Source: a virus. Taken from it: 42,971 nucleotides of DNA. A program made the translations under genes and the position numbers. This document shows positions 22,941 through 30,694 of the stretch, piece after piece; position 1 is the first letter of the stretch; each line of letters starts with the position of its first letter. The stretch spans positions 1 to 42,971 of IMG/VR virus record IMGVR_UViG_3300006793_000074, one strand, 5' to 3'. The notes below the pieces were generated by a model. That model saw nothing but the letters and a program-made list of their open reading frames with translations, searched no databases and was not told where the DNA came from.

Positions 22941-24068
22941 ATGCCAGCAAGAAACTATAAACAGTGGAACAGGATTCCAGGTAAGATCAACAGTGGTGAG
23001 TATGTTGATAGTCGAATATATTCCGACAAAAAGATATTTGAAGAAGAAATTGAAAAGATATTTTCAAAGGTGTGGGTTCCAGTATGTCACGAATCTGAAC
23101 TACCTAAAACAAATTCTTTTCGTACAATGACTGTTGCGATGCAGCCAATCATTGTAGTTCGTATATCAGATAAAGAGATAAAGGCATATCATAACCAGAG
23201 TATCAGTCAACCTGCTGGCACATTAGCATTAGATATTTACGATGCTTCTCCAATCAGAACCGAAGTCAAGTATGGTGGATTCATATGGGTCACACTAAAC
23301 GAGGAGATGGACAAGACAGTTGAGGAGTGGGCATCAGGATCATTTGATTGTATGCAAAAGTCCCTAGACGCAGAACCGTTGGAGGTCTTTCACTATCACA
23401 AGGCCATCATACCTTGTAACTACAAACTTTGGCATGACACCAACTCGGAGTTTTACCATGACTATCTACACTACCACAATCGTGTAACAGGGTTCAATGA
23501 CTCCTACTTTGCTCGTAAGAATATTGGATTTGATAACGGACACATAAATGTAGGCTCATTTGAGGTTCAGTATGACCAGTATGAAGGTTCTGAATCTAGG
23601 GATGAGTTATCGTTTCCGCATTTACCTGCTAATCACTGGGAGATGATTGACTTCTTTCCTGGTGTCAACTTTAACCTACGAGGGTCAGCACTACGATGTG
23701 ACATTATGACACCAATTGCACCAGACAAGGTGATGATTGAGTTTCGTGGTCTAGGTCTAAAGAGTGACACACCGAAAGAGCGTTTGATTAGACAACGGCA
23801 CCACAATAGTATTTGGGGACCGTTTGGTCGTAACCTACATGAGGACTTACTTGCAGTAAGCACACAACAGGCTACAATGAATGAGTATGCGGATGCTCGC
23901 AGAATTCTACACGGCCGACATGAGGTTGATGCTGATGGTGATCCAACAATTCACGATGAGGAAGGTATGCGTCACTTTTATGATGAATGGGGCCAATGGA
24001 TGAATCGATGGGCAGGCAACCCCGACCTGACCTATAAAGAAGGAGTAAACGAGGGAATGATTGGGTAA
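22941..24068 (+). CDS. Rieske-type oxygenase catalytic protein lacking Rieske cluster ligands
   Basis: A 375-residue relative of ring-hydroxylating oxygenase alpha subunits. KVWVPVCHESELP (43-55), AYHN (82-85) and YGGFIWVTL (111-119) are landmarks of the N-terminal Rieske domain, but the CxH and CxxH ligand pairs that should lie between AYHN and YGGFIW are absent; that segment is some 50 residues short. The mononuclear iron site looks intact: DTNSEFYHDYLHYH with H173 and H177 or H179, and D302 in LHEDLLAVSTQQ. The codons look richer in G+C than the neighbours, hinting at recent transfer. No leader motif; gaps of 2 and 49 bases to its neighbours. Confidence 0.75.
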   Translation: MPARNYKQWNRIPGKINSGEYVDSRIYSDKKIFEEEIEKIFSKVWVPVCHESELPKTNSFRTMTVAMQPIIVVRISDKEIKAYHNQSISQPAGTLALDIYDASPIRTEVKYGGFIWVTLNEEMDKTVEEWASGSFDCMQKSLDAEPLEVFHYHKAIIPCNYKLWHDTNSEFYHDYLHYHNRVTGFNDSYFARKNIGFDNGHINVGSFEVQYDQYEGSESRDELSFPHLPANHWEMIDFFPGVNFNLRGSALRCDIMTPIAPDKVMIEFRGLGLKSDTPKERLIRQRHHNSIWGPFGRNLHEDLLAVSTQQATMNEYADARRILHGRHEVDADGDPTIHDEEGMRHFYDEWGQWMNRWAGNPDLTYKEGVNEGMIG

Positions 24069-24117
24069 ATTGTAATTATGGATCTTTACCTGTAAATAAT
24101 ATAAAAGGTAGAAAATA

Positions 24118-24696
24118 ATGAAAATAGAAGAACTGCTTGAAACATTTGATAAACCATATCCGTTAAGCTGGGAAGAAGGCACGGGCGGCGATTCGATGGC
24201 ATTTACTAAACTACCTGATGGCACAACACTGCTTATTATGTTTAATCACGAAGGCACCGAGGAATATCAAGTAGAGTTTCACAGAGGTAATAGTCAAGAC
24301 GTAACTGGTGAGGGCGATGCTTACAGAATATTTGCTACAGTTTTAGATGCTATACAAAAGTTTATTAAAGAACGCAGTCCCGCAATGATATATTTCGCTG
24401 GTGAGAAAGGAAACACTGGCACAAATCCAAGCAGAACAAAACTTTATACTAGAATGGTACAAAAGTTTGCTAGTCAGTTAGGCTATAAAACACACATCGA
24501 AGACCAAGGTGACATGGTACAGTATGAGTTAACCAAACTAAATAAAGAAGTTAAAGAAAATATGAGCAAAACTGCTACTGCTATTAGGCGCAAAGAGCAT
24601 GAGTTAGGCTTGGAACCCGGAGATGAAGACTGGTTTAAACTATGGTTTACAAGACCGTTTTTATCCGGCCCGCCAAAACTTAGGAAAAAGAAATGA
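24118..24696 (+). CDS. Leader-bearing protein of unknown function
   Basis: A 192-residue protein starting MKIEELLE-T, like the capsid-targeting leaders around it. The body is one alpha/beta domain: a strand-rich half (GTTLLIMFNHEG, YQVEFHRG), then a helix and a strand with FAGEKG followed by RTKLYTRMVQKFASQLGY, a pattern I recall from uncharacterised T4-like phage proteins. The tail is basic (PPKLRKKK). AAAGG lies about 16 bases before ATG, and the stop overlaps the lysozyme start (ATGA). Function unknown. Confidence 0.6.
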   Translation: MKIEELLETFDKPYPLSWEEGTGGDSMAFTKLPDGTTLLIMFNHEGTEEYQVEFHRGNSQDVTGEGDAYRIFATVLDAIQKFIKERSPAMIYFAGEKGNTGTNPSRTKLYTRMVQKFASQLGYKTHIEDQGDMVQYELTKLNKEVKENMSKTATAIRRKEHELGLEPGDEDWFKLWFTRPFLSGPPKLRKKK

Positions 24697-25529
24697 GATT
24701 TGCACAAATACAACACCCTAACGTAAATTTTGTTTATGTTAATTTACAAGAGAGTGATTATCTGTTAAAATATACTGATAAGAGAGTATTTAAAAGAGAT
24801 TTAAACGAGCAAGAGCAGTGGATTGCTGATGGCTTGGTTAAGAAGGATATTCTCAAACGTGTAAAAGTTGAAGGCAACATAGCGTATATACGCAACTCTA
24901 AACTAGACGAGTCTCAAATACAAGTGTCACTATACAAAGATGTGTTAAACGAAGATTGGAAAAAGAAAGCAACTGGCGCAGTAGCAGGTGCGGCACTAGC
25001 CGTCGGTGGTGCTACAGCGGTAAAACAAAACACGCCACAGCCTGATCTACAAACAAAAACACAAGTAGTACAAACAATTGAACAAGATCCATACAATAAA
25101 GAGTTTGGTGATGTAAATGCTCTTAAGAATATGATTAAGCAACACGAAGGCAAACGCTTAAAAGTTTATAAAGACACGGTTGGCAAAGATACAATTGGAT
25201 ACGGACACTTGGTTAAACCAGGTGAAGACTTTTCCAAAGGTATTACAGACAAACAAGCAGACGAAATGTTTAATAAAGACTTCGATCATCACGTACAAGG
25301 TGCAAGAACAACTCCTGGCTATAGTTTAGCAGACCAAAAACGTAAGCAAGCAATGGTTGATTTGGCATATAACATGGGTCCGAATTGGCATAAGAGTTGG
25401 CCAAAGTTTTCAGCGGCCGCTAAGTCCGGTGACTGGAAAACAGCCGCAAAAGAACTACAAAATAGTAAATGGTATAAGCAAGTTGGCAATCGCGGTAATA
25501 CAATTGTCAATATGATTGCGGGCCAGTAA
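24693..25529 (+). CDS. T4-type lysozyme (GH24) with long N-terminal extension
   Basis: A 278-residue protein. The C-terminal 140 residues are a GH24 muramidase with catalytic triad E152, D161 and T167, exactly the 9- and 6-residue spacing of T4 lysozyme E11/D20/T26, in HEGKRLKVYKDTVGKDTIGYGH. The N-terminal 140 residues are extra: an alpha/beta part, VLNE-D at 85-88, and a glycine/alanine helix (AVAGAALAVGGATAV, about 96-110) that may insert in a membrane. This makes a virion-associated or membrane-anchored lysozyme as likely as a free endolysin. It overlaps the previous gene by 4 bases. Confidence 0.85.
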   Translation: MRFAQIQHPNVNFVYVNLQESDYLLKYTDKRVFKRDLNEQEQWIADGLVKKDILKRVKVEGNIAYIRNSKLDESQIQVSLYKDVLNEDWKKKATGAVAGAALAVGGATAVKQNTPQPDLQTKTQVVQTIEQDPYNKEFGDVNALKNMIKQHEGKRLKVYKDTVGKDTIGYGHLVKPGEDFSKGITDKQADEMFNKDFDHHVQGARTTPGYSLADQKRKQAMVDLAYNMGPNWHKSWPKFSAAAKSGDWKTAAKELQNSKWYKQVGNRGNTIVNMIAGQ

Positions 25530-25548
25530 CCTTTACCAACCACAACAA

Positions 25549-25565
25549 AACAGTTAAATACTGTT
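25549..25565 (+). promoter_or_regulatory. Inverted repeat covering a late-like box, 5 nt before ATG
   Basis: AACAGT-TAAAT-ACTGTT is a perfect inverted repeat with 6-base arms ending at the base before ATG 25566. It contains GTTAAATA (25553-25560), two bases from the late consensus, again 5 bases before the start codon. Confidence 0.45.
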
Positions 25566-26057
25566 ATGAAGAAAAATAAAAACAAGAACGACAAACGAAT
25601 CGATTCAGTCTTTACAGATATGTATACATCGTTGAATAGTCGTCTTGAAAAAACTGGAAGATTGCACTATTTGAATGTTAAGAAACTCAATAAGGGTATT
25701 AAGATAGGAGATATTCAGGTAACACTTAATAACCATGGTTATGTGCTAAAGAAGGGGTATAATAGGGGTTATTCTGTTATTGAGAAGAATATATACACAA
25801 AGAAGGCTGCTATTATGATGGCTATATTCTATACTAACGGTGACGACGTTAATTTTAAAGAAGCAAGCATCCAAGACACGAAATATGGTTGTGCTTTAGA
25901 AAAATTACTGATATCAAAAGAAAGAATGAAGCACTATGCTGACGAAGGCGATTGGTTTAAAGTAGAATTAATAGAAGCTAGACTAGCAACCTATATATCA
26001 AATGCTCAGGAAGCAAAAGACAGCTTAACACAACTATATTATAATTGCGTTTTCTAA
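25566..26057 (+). CDS. Unknown basic protein
   Basis: A 163-residue protein with a very lysine-rich start (MKKNKNKNDKRID), then a beta-patterned region (IKIGDIQVTLNNHGYVLKK) and a helical C-terminal third (KLLISKERMKHYADEGDWFKVELIEARLATYISN). It has no recognised motif. It lies in a late-gene run between the lysozyme and a scaffold-like gene. The GGYSV and ALEKLLISKERMKHY regions feel like a conserved T4-like phage family of unknown role. No ribosome-binding site before the ATG, which fits a leaderless message. Confidence 0.6.
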   Translation: MKKNKNKNDKRIDSVFTDMYTSLNSRLEKTGRLHYLNVKKLNKGIKIGDIQVTLNNHGYVLKKGYNRGYSVIEKNIYTKKAAIMMAIFYTNGDDVNFKEASIQDTKYGCALEKLLISKERMKHYADEGDWFKVELIEARLATYISNAQEAKDSLTQLYYNCVF

Positions 26058-26063
26058 TAAATA
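26056..26063 (+). promoter_or_regulatory. Late-promoter-like box before the scaffold-like gene
   Basis: AATAAATA overlaps the stop codon of the upstream gene and lies 34 bases before ATG 26098. It is one base from the late consensus; tentative because such strings are common here. Confidence 0.35.
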
Positions 26064-26097
26064 CAACTAACTTATTTTACAAATTTGGAAACATATT

Positions 26098-27243
26098 ATG
26101 AACTTAAAAGAAATGAATAAACCTGTTACAGCAGGAGAGTTTAGCAACAATATTCAGGACGCATTTGGCGTAAAAGTGGATATTTCTAAATTAGATTTAG
26201 ATCATACGCAAAAACTACTACTAACTGTTAATGAAGAGATTAAAAAGCAACGACTATCAGAAGATAGACACAGTTTGCACAAATCAAAATCATACCTAGC
26301 AAAAGTTTTCATTAAAGAAAACTTGCAAAAGCACATTGAAGAACTTCAAGAAGCAAAACCAGACTTTTTAGATTTGGATAAAGATGGCGACAAAAAAGAG
26401 TCAATGTCAAAGGCCGCTAAAGATGCTAAGAAGGATGATAAAGAAGAAGCACCAAAAGGATTAACTGCAAAGCAGAAAAAACTTCCTGCTGGTTTACAAA
26501 AAGCAATTGCTAAAAAGCAAAAAAACGAGTCAATTGAACTTGATGAGAAGAAAGATAAAGAGTCAAAATACGAATTTGATTCCAAAGGTTTGCAAGCACT
26601 TCGTATTTTAGTTGGCGGGGAAAATATGCAAAGAGCAAAAACCGCAATTGAAATGGCAATGAATGGTAAATCTGTTCCTGCTATGTATGTTAAAACATTC
26701 CTTCCTCTTCTTAACATGCTAGACGACATTATGCGTTCCGGCATGGCAAACGTACAACTGCTAAAAAATATTGACAAGAGAGCAAAGAAGTCACTTGGCT
26801 TAGAATCAACAGAAGTTGAGATCTCAGATAAACTACGTAAGTTATATGAAAGTCAAGAAGACCAAGCAGAATTGCTACTAGCATCAAAAGATATTGTTGA
26901 CAGAGTGCAAAAGGCAGTTGATGATTTAAGCAAACTACGCAACGAAGATTTACCACCACTGTTAGACGCAATGCGTAATGAACTTGGCTCTGAAATGAGC
27001 GAAGCATACTCCGCAATTGCGATTCCAACATTAGATGGTTTAGTACAATCTTTAGGCGATGGTCGTGAAACACTTGCACAAGCAAGCAGAGTTATTACAG
27101 GCGAAGAAGCACCAGCAGAACAAATGGGCGCGGAACTTCCTGCAGAAGAGCCTGTTGAAGAACTACCTGCTGAAGAAGAGTTTGCAACTGCTGACGTAGC
27201 CGCCGGCGCAGAAGAGCCAGAAGGTAGAGAAGAGCGCGAATAA
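26098..27243 (+). CDS. Scaffold/prohead-core-like protein
   Basis: A 381-residue, highly charged, mostly helical protein without cysteines. Segments: helical 1-85; EELQE-A at about 81-86, a perfect L-x-E-A processing-type site; FLDLDKDGDKKE (about 90-101), a calcium-loop-like stretch often seen in marine phage proteins; a lysine/alanine-rich linker; a helical core (about 165-330); and a very acidic, proline/alanine-rich tail (ELPAEEPVEELPAEEE). Size, composition and internal protease-type sites suit a prohead scaffold or core protein degraded during maturation, but capsid genes are outside the window. Confidence 0.55.
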   Translation: MNLKEMNKPVTAGEFSNNIQDAFGVKVDISKLDLDHTQKLLLTVNEEIKKQRLSEDRHSLHKSKSYLAKVFIKENLQKHIEELQEAKPDFLDLDKDGDKKESMSKAAKDAKKDDKEEAPKGLTAKQKKLPAGLQKAIAKKQKNESIELDEKKDKESKYEFDSKGLQALRILVGGENMQRAKTAIEMAMNGKSVPAMYVKTFLPLLNMLDDIMRSGMANVQLLKNIDKRAKKSLGLESTEVEISDKLRKLYESQEDQAELLLASKDIVDRVQKAVDDLSKLRNEDLPPLLDAMRNELGSEMSEAYSAIAIPTLDGLVQSLGDGRETLAQASRVITGEEAPAEQMGAELPAEEPVEELPAEEEFATADVAAGAEEPEGREERE

Positions 27244-27244
27244 G

Positions 27245-27637
27245 ATGCGTTTTGCTGAAATAACTAGCATTGCTGAGAGCAATATTATAGAAGGACCAAC
27301 CGACGACGACATGGTCGAAGCCTTAATTACTATATTGAATCATGAACTTAAAAGTGCGGATAATTCAGCAGAGACTGGTGACAATAAAATAAGTTTTGTA
27401 GAACTAGTTCATACTATGAGAAACTTGGGGCATGTTATTGACTTTGGTAGTTTTAAACAAATTTATGACATGACTCCAAGCATCAAAAATTTAATAAAGA
27501 ACTTTGATAAAGACTTTATTACACTAAACACAGAAGAAGAAGTAGAAGTAGATGTCTCCGATGAGGCAAATATTGATGAGCCAAGTCAAAATACAGTTGA
27601 CACAATGGCTAAACGAGCATTAAAAAAGAGAACATAA
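27245..27637 (+). CDS. Leader-bearing small acidic protein
   Basis: A 130-residue protein starting MRFAEITSIAE-S, an I-x-E-S processing-type site. The middle is helical (MVEALITILNHELKSAD, ISFVELVHTMRNLGHVIDFG), then acidic (EEEVEVDVSDEANIDE) with a short basic end (AKRALKKRT). It starts one base after the scaffold-like gene stop and ends 3 bases before the next ATG. Probably a head-core or internal protein by position; function unknown. Confidence 0.6.
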   Translation: MRFAEITSIAESNIIEGPTDDDMVEALITILNHELKSADNSAETGDNKISFVELVHTMRNLGHVIDFGSFKQIYDMTPSIKNLIKNFDKDFITLNTEEEVEVDVSDEANIDEPSQNTVDTMAKRALKKRT

Positions 27638-27640
27638 ACT

Positions 27641-28006
27641 ATGGCATATTTCCCAACAGCATCTTACGCAAGAGACCGCGGTCAAGATAATAATTTAATT
27701 GCTCAAGAAATAACAATATTAGAACTACGTGTATTAAGCGCGATCGCTAATAATGCATTATCAACAACGTCAAGTGACACAACAACGGTTACTATAAATG
27801 GTACAGTAATTACTGGTAGTCCTATGACAAACGACGACGCAACAGGCGAAGCATTTTACAGCGTGTGGAAAGGTAACACAGAAAGTACATTAAAAAGTGA
27901 ACAGATGCGAGAAGTAATGACACATTTTAGTTCAAAAAAATATACTATTGTTAGAAAGAAAAATACTACAACCAATGACACGTTTTATTGGGAAATTTCT
28001 TGGTAA
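27641..28006 (+). CDS. Small structural-type protein related to the 17033 product by its N-terminus
   Basis: A 121-residue protein starting MAYFPTASYARDRGQD, clearly like MASLTNPAYARAQDD of the 17033 product, with a following helix (EITILELRVLSAIANNA) and a threonine-rich beta region (TTVTINGTVITG). The C-terminal third (REVMTHFSSKKYTIVRKK) has no match here. It overlaps the next start by one base (TAATG). Probably a virion protein of the same family as the abundant pair at 16536 and 17033, but without their strong promoter and terminator. Confidence 0.6.
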   Translation: MAYFPTASYARDRGQDNNLIAQEITILELRVLSAIANNALSTTSSDTTTVTINGTVITGSPMTNDDATGEAFYSVWKGNTESTLKSEQMREVMTHFSSKKYTIVRKKNTTTNDTFYWEISW

Positions 28007-28221
28007 TGAGACTATACGAGTTTGTGGTACGCAAGGCCACTAAATCTCCTTCCAAAGACTCTGTTCTTACTAAAGTAGGTATTAAGGATAAGGACAAAAG
28101 CACAAAGCCAGACGGTACTTTTAGTACGTTAGGAACTAATAATGTTAAACCTGTTCCACTTACAGCCAATGACGCTGTAGAAGTTGATAATAAAGAGAAA
28201 AAACAAAAGTCTTCATCTTAG
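28006..28221 (+). CDS. Short basic protein with a partial leader
   Basis: A 71-residue protein from ATG 28006 (TAATG with the previous stop). It begins MRLYEFVVRK, like the capsid-targeting leaders but without the x-E processing residue. The remainder is lysine/serine/aspartate-rich and probably disordered (TKSPSKDSVLTKVGIKDKDK), ending KKQKSSS. No function recognised. It is the last gene before the late promoter at 28240. Confidence 0.55.
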   Translation: MRLYEFVVRKATKSPSKDSVLTKVGIKDKDKSTKPDGTFSTLGTNNVKPVPLTANDAVEVDNKEKKQKSSS

Positions 28222-28239
28222 ATCAGTATAATATACTAG

Positions 28240-28247
28240 CATAAATA
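28240..28247 (+). promoter_or_regulatory. Late-promoter-like box, 5 nt before ATG
   Basis: CATAAATA lies 5 bases before ATG 28253 with no ribosome-binding site, the same geometry as at 33451 and 38015. A TATAAT sequence about 10 bases further upstream is an alternative -10. Confidence 0.6.
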
Positions 28248-28252
28248 ATATT

Positions 28253-29437
28253 ATGTCAGAAGAAGAATCACCACAAGTAGTTAATCAAGCTAACCAAGGC
28301 ACACCAACCGCCAGTGAGTTGCGGTCCAAGGTTATTCTTGGTGATAACGATGTAAAAAGCGAAGTAAATGCGCTCAATAGTATTATTAGAAAAGCTGGCG
28401 ACACTGGCCAAACACGTATTGTAGTTTCCAGTGGCACAACTATGGCTGGTGTATATGAATATGGCTCCTGGTGGTGTATAGAGGAAATATTCCAACAAGG
28501 CGCCATTGGCAGGAAAGTTGAAGGCGACAGTCAAGGTAGCGCAGTCAGAAACGATGAAGCGAAAAAGCATTTTAACGGGTTTACCTCGGTTACTCGTCTT
28601 GGTGGCGCGGCCGCATTAGAAGGTATCATTATGCCTGATCTACTAAAACTTATTAAAAATGTTTTAGGTGCAGATGCGCTTAAACATCACTCTCAAATTA
28701 ACTCAGTACTGGCACATTACAGAAAGTTAGGTTACCAAATACATCCTGGTAACTGGTTTGACGCCACAGTTACTCAACCTATTAAATGGGTAATTAATTG
28801 GAATAATACTATTATGGATCATATTATGATGATTGATAATACACTAGTTATTGGAAAACCAACTAACTTTGTTCCGTTAGGCTCTGCAGAACGAGACGGA
28901 ACATTAGACGCGGCAGGAAACCCCAATCCAGTATCAAACTACGTCCAGCCTACCTTACCACAAACAAGTTTAGAGTTTCTCGGATTAGGAAATAAAGGAT
29001 TTGGTAAAATTAAAGTTACTCCTGCTGACGGAAAATTGGGCGGTACGAACAATGTTGGATGGAATTTACACAACCAAGCTGAGGCCGCCGGCGACTTTGA
29101 CTCAGGATCAGGAGGAAGCTCAGCCGCTGGAATCAGTAGTCAAACTGCTTTAATAGGATCACTAGCGGCAAACTTAGGTATTGTTATAGGAGAGTTAACT
29201 CAAACTGGACTATTTACATCTGAGGTAGGCCAATTAGGTGGATCAGATTACGATTTACACTCAGGAATTAGAAACACATTTGGAAATGGTGTTACGCCAG
29301 AATTAGCGAACATTGATATTTTTGAAGCAAATGGTGCACCATATGCTAGTGGCTACGTCCCACCTAGCCAAGAAACTCCGCCTGACTATGGCGAAGAGGG
29401 CGGCGGTGGCGGTGGCGGTGAAGGTGGCGACCTCTAG
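28253..29437 (+). CDS. Large virion structural protein, type unknown
   Basis: A 394-residue protein. The first 30 residues are polar; the core has tryptophan-rich parts (GSWWCIEEIFQQG, PIKWVINWNNTIMDH) and a LRSKVILGDNDVKSEVNALN block; the C-terminal 150 residues are Gly/Ser/Asn-rich (GSGGSSAAGISSQT) and end in a polyglycine tract with E and D. This looks like a baseplate or tail structural protein. It has a late-type box 5 bases upstream of ATG and precedes a sigma70-type promoter for the next block. No family recognised. Confidence 0.6.
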   Translation: MSEEESPQVVNQANQGTPTASELRSKVILGDNDVKSEVNALNSIIRKAGDTGQTRIVVSSGTTMAGVYEYGSWWCIEEIFQQGAIGRKVEGDSQGSAVRNDEAKKHFNGFTSVTRLGGAAALEGIIMPDLLKLIKNVLGADALKHHSQINSVLAHYRKLGYQIHPGNWFDATVTQPIKWVINWNNTIMDHIMMIDNTLVIGKPTNFVPLGSAERDGTLDAAGNPNPVSNYVQPTLPQTSLEFLGLGNKGFGKIKVTPADGKLGGTNNVGWNLHNQAEAAGDFDSGSGGSSAAGISSQTALIGSLAANLGIVIGELTQTGLFTSEVGQLGGSDYDLHSGIRNTFGNGVTPELANIDIFEANGAPYASGYVPPSQETPPDYGEEGGGGGGGEGGDL

Positions 29438-29445
29438 TAAAAACT

Positions 29446-29474
29446 TTGACACTTATATAGAAATCTGTTATAAT
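29446..29474 (+). promoter_or_regulatory. Perfect sigma70 promoter before the nuclease gene
   Basis: TTGACA (29446-29451), 17-base spacer, TATAAT (29469-29474); all twelve positions match consensus. Six bases separate the -10 from ATG 29481, the same layout as the primase promoter, so a leaderless transcript is again predicted. Confidence 0.85.
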
Positions 29475-29480
29475 ATATAG

Positions 29481-30161
29481 ATGATATTATTAGAAAAATA
29501 TGACTACCACGAGTTAAAACGTGTTACAACTATAGACAGAAAACGCAAGTACGAACTACCCAACGGGTCAGCAGTTCCGAGCGTTACAACTATATTAGAC
29601 GCGACAAAACCTAGAGAAGAAAAAGAAGCATTAGCAAACTGGAAAAAGCGTGTTGGCAAAGAGCAAGCACAGCAAATTAGCACAGAAGCCGCCAACGTTG
29701 GCACACTAATGCACAAAAACTTAGAACTGTACATTGAAAGCCATGAGCGCAAAGTTGGCAGTAACGTAATACACCAAAAAGCATATAATATGTCAAATGT
29801 TATTATTGCTGAAGGTCTTAGGAATGTTGATGAAGTTTATGGTACTGAAACTTCTCTTTATTATGAAGGCTTGTACGCCGGCACTGCAGATTGTGTTGCT
29901 CTTTGGAAAGGTAATTTAGCAATACTTGACTTTAAGCAAACTAACAAACCTAAAAAGAAAGAATGGATTAGCAATTACTTTTGTCAGTTAGCCGCATATG
30001 CCATGGCGCACAATGAAATGTTCGATACAGATATTAAAACAGGTGTTGTGTTAATGTGTTCTCGAGACTTGGGATACCAAGAATTTGTCATCGAAGGTGA
30101 AGAATTCGAAGAAGCGGCCGCTCATTGGAATAAAAGAGTAGAACAATACTATAATTTATAA
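29481..30161 (+). CDS. PD-(D/E)XK exonuclease (RecB/Cas4-like)
   Basis: A 226-residue nuclease of the RecB/Cas4-like superfamily. Key residues: H78 in GTLMHKN, D137 in GTADCVALW, D150-x-K152 in ILDFKQT, and QLAAYAMAH (about 169-177) as the following helix motif. These are the H, D, DxK and QxxxY elements of such exonucleases. Phage relatives process DNA ends in recombination or degrade host DNA. Its own sigma70 promoter suggests early or middle expression, unlike the late genes before it. It precedes an unknown gene by 2 bases. Confidence 0.8.
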   Translation: MILLEKYDYHELKRVTTIDRKRKYELPNGSAVPSVTTILDATKPREEKEALANWKKRVGKEQAQQISTEAANVGTLMHKNLELYIESHERKVGSNVIHQKAYNMSNVIIAEGLRNVDEVYGTETSLYYEGLYAGTADCVALWKGNLAILDFKQTNKPKKKEWISNYFCQLAAYAMAHNEMFDTDIKTGVVLMCSRDLGYQEFVIEGEEFEEAAAHWNKRVEQYYNL

Positions 30162-30163
30162 CT

Positions 30164-30694
30164 ATGAAAATAGAGTTAACTGTTACCGGCGCGTTCTGTA
30201 ACACTTGGCCTGATCTTACCATACAGCAAAACGACAATGTCGTTTTTTGTAATGCTATAAAAAACACTACTATCATTAGTCTAACACTAGACTATGCCCC
30301 TTTTTCTGTGGGTATGCAAAATAAAAATTTTGGGAACAACAACGTGTGGGACACACTAGTAGATCAAGATAATAATATTCTAGCAGACAAATTAATTACT
30401 GTAAATGAATTTCTACTAGATGATGTAAGTATTTTGTCTTTACTACCATCAATTGAATACACAGACGCTTTGAGTTCAGCCTCGAAATTTATTACTGATT
30501 GCACAATAAGATACAATGGATTTTGGAAATTTGATATAAGTAGTAATGCTTATGATTATATTATAGATATTAAAAATAGTATGAATCACAATATCAAGAA
30601 AGAAGTCAATTATCAAAGCGATGTTTCTAATATTGGAAATTACGATGATCATTATGCTATTATGCAAAAAATAAAAAGTGCTTTAAATATATGA
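30164..30694 (+). CDS. Unknown protein between nuclease and radical SAM genes
   Basis: A 176-residue protein, beta-rich at the N-terminus (KIELTVTGAFCNTWPDLTIQ) and rich in N, D, Y and I. The C-terminal half is helical and asparagine-rich. The opening resembles small beta-sandwich or carbohydrate-binding folds, but no conserved site is evident. Its stop overlaps the ATG of the first radical SAM gene by 4 bases, so it is coupled to the radical SAM pair and could be their partner or substrate; that is speculation. Confidence 0.55.
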   Translation: MKIELTVTGAFCNTWPDLTIQQNDNVVFCNAIKNTTIISLTLDYAPFSVGMQNKNFGNNNVWDTLVDQDNNILADKLITVNEFLLDDVSILSLLPSIEYTDALSSASKFITDCTIRYNGFWKFDISSNAYDYIIDIKNSMNHNIKKEVNYQSDVSNIGNYDDHYAIMQKIKSALNI

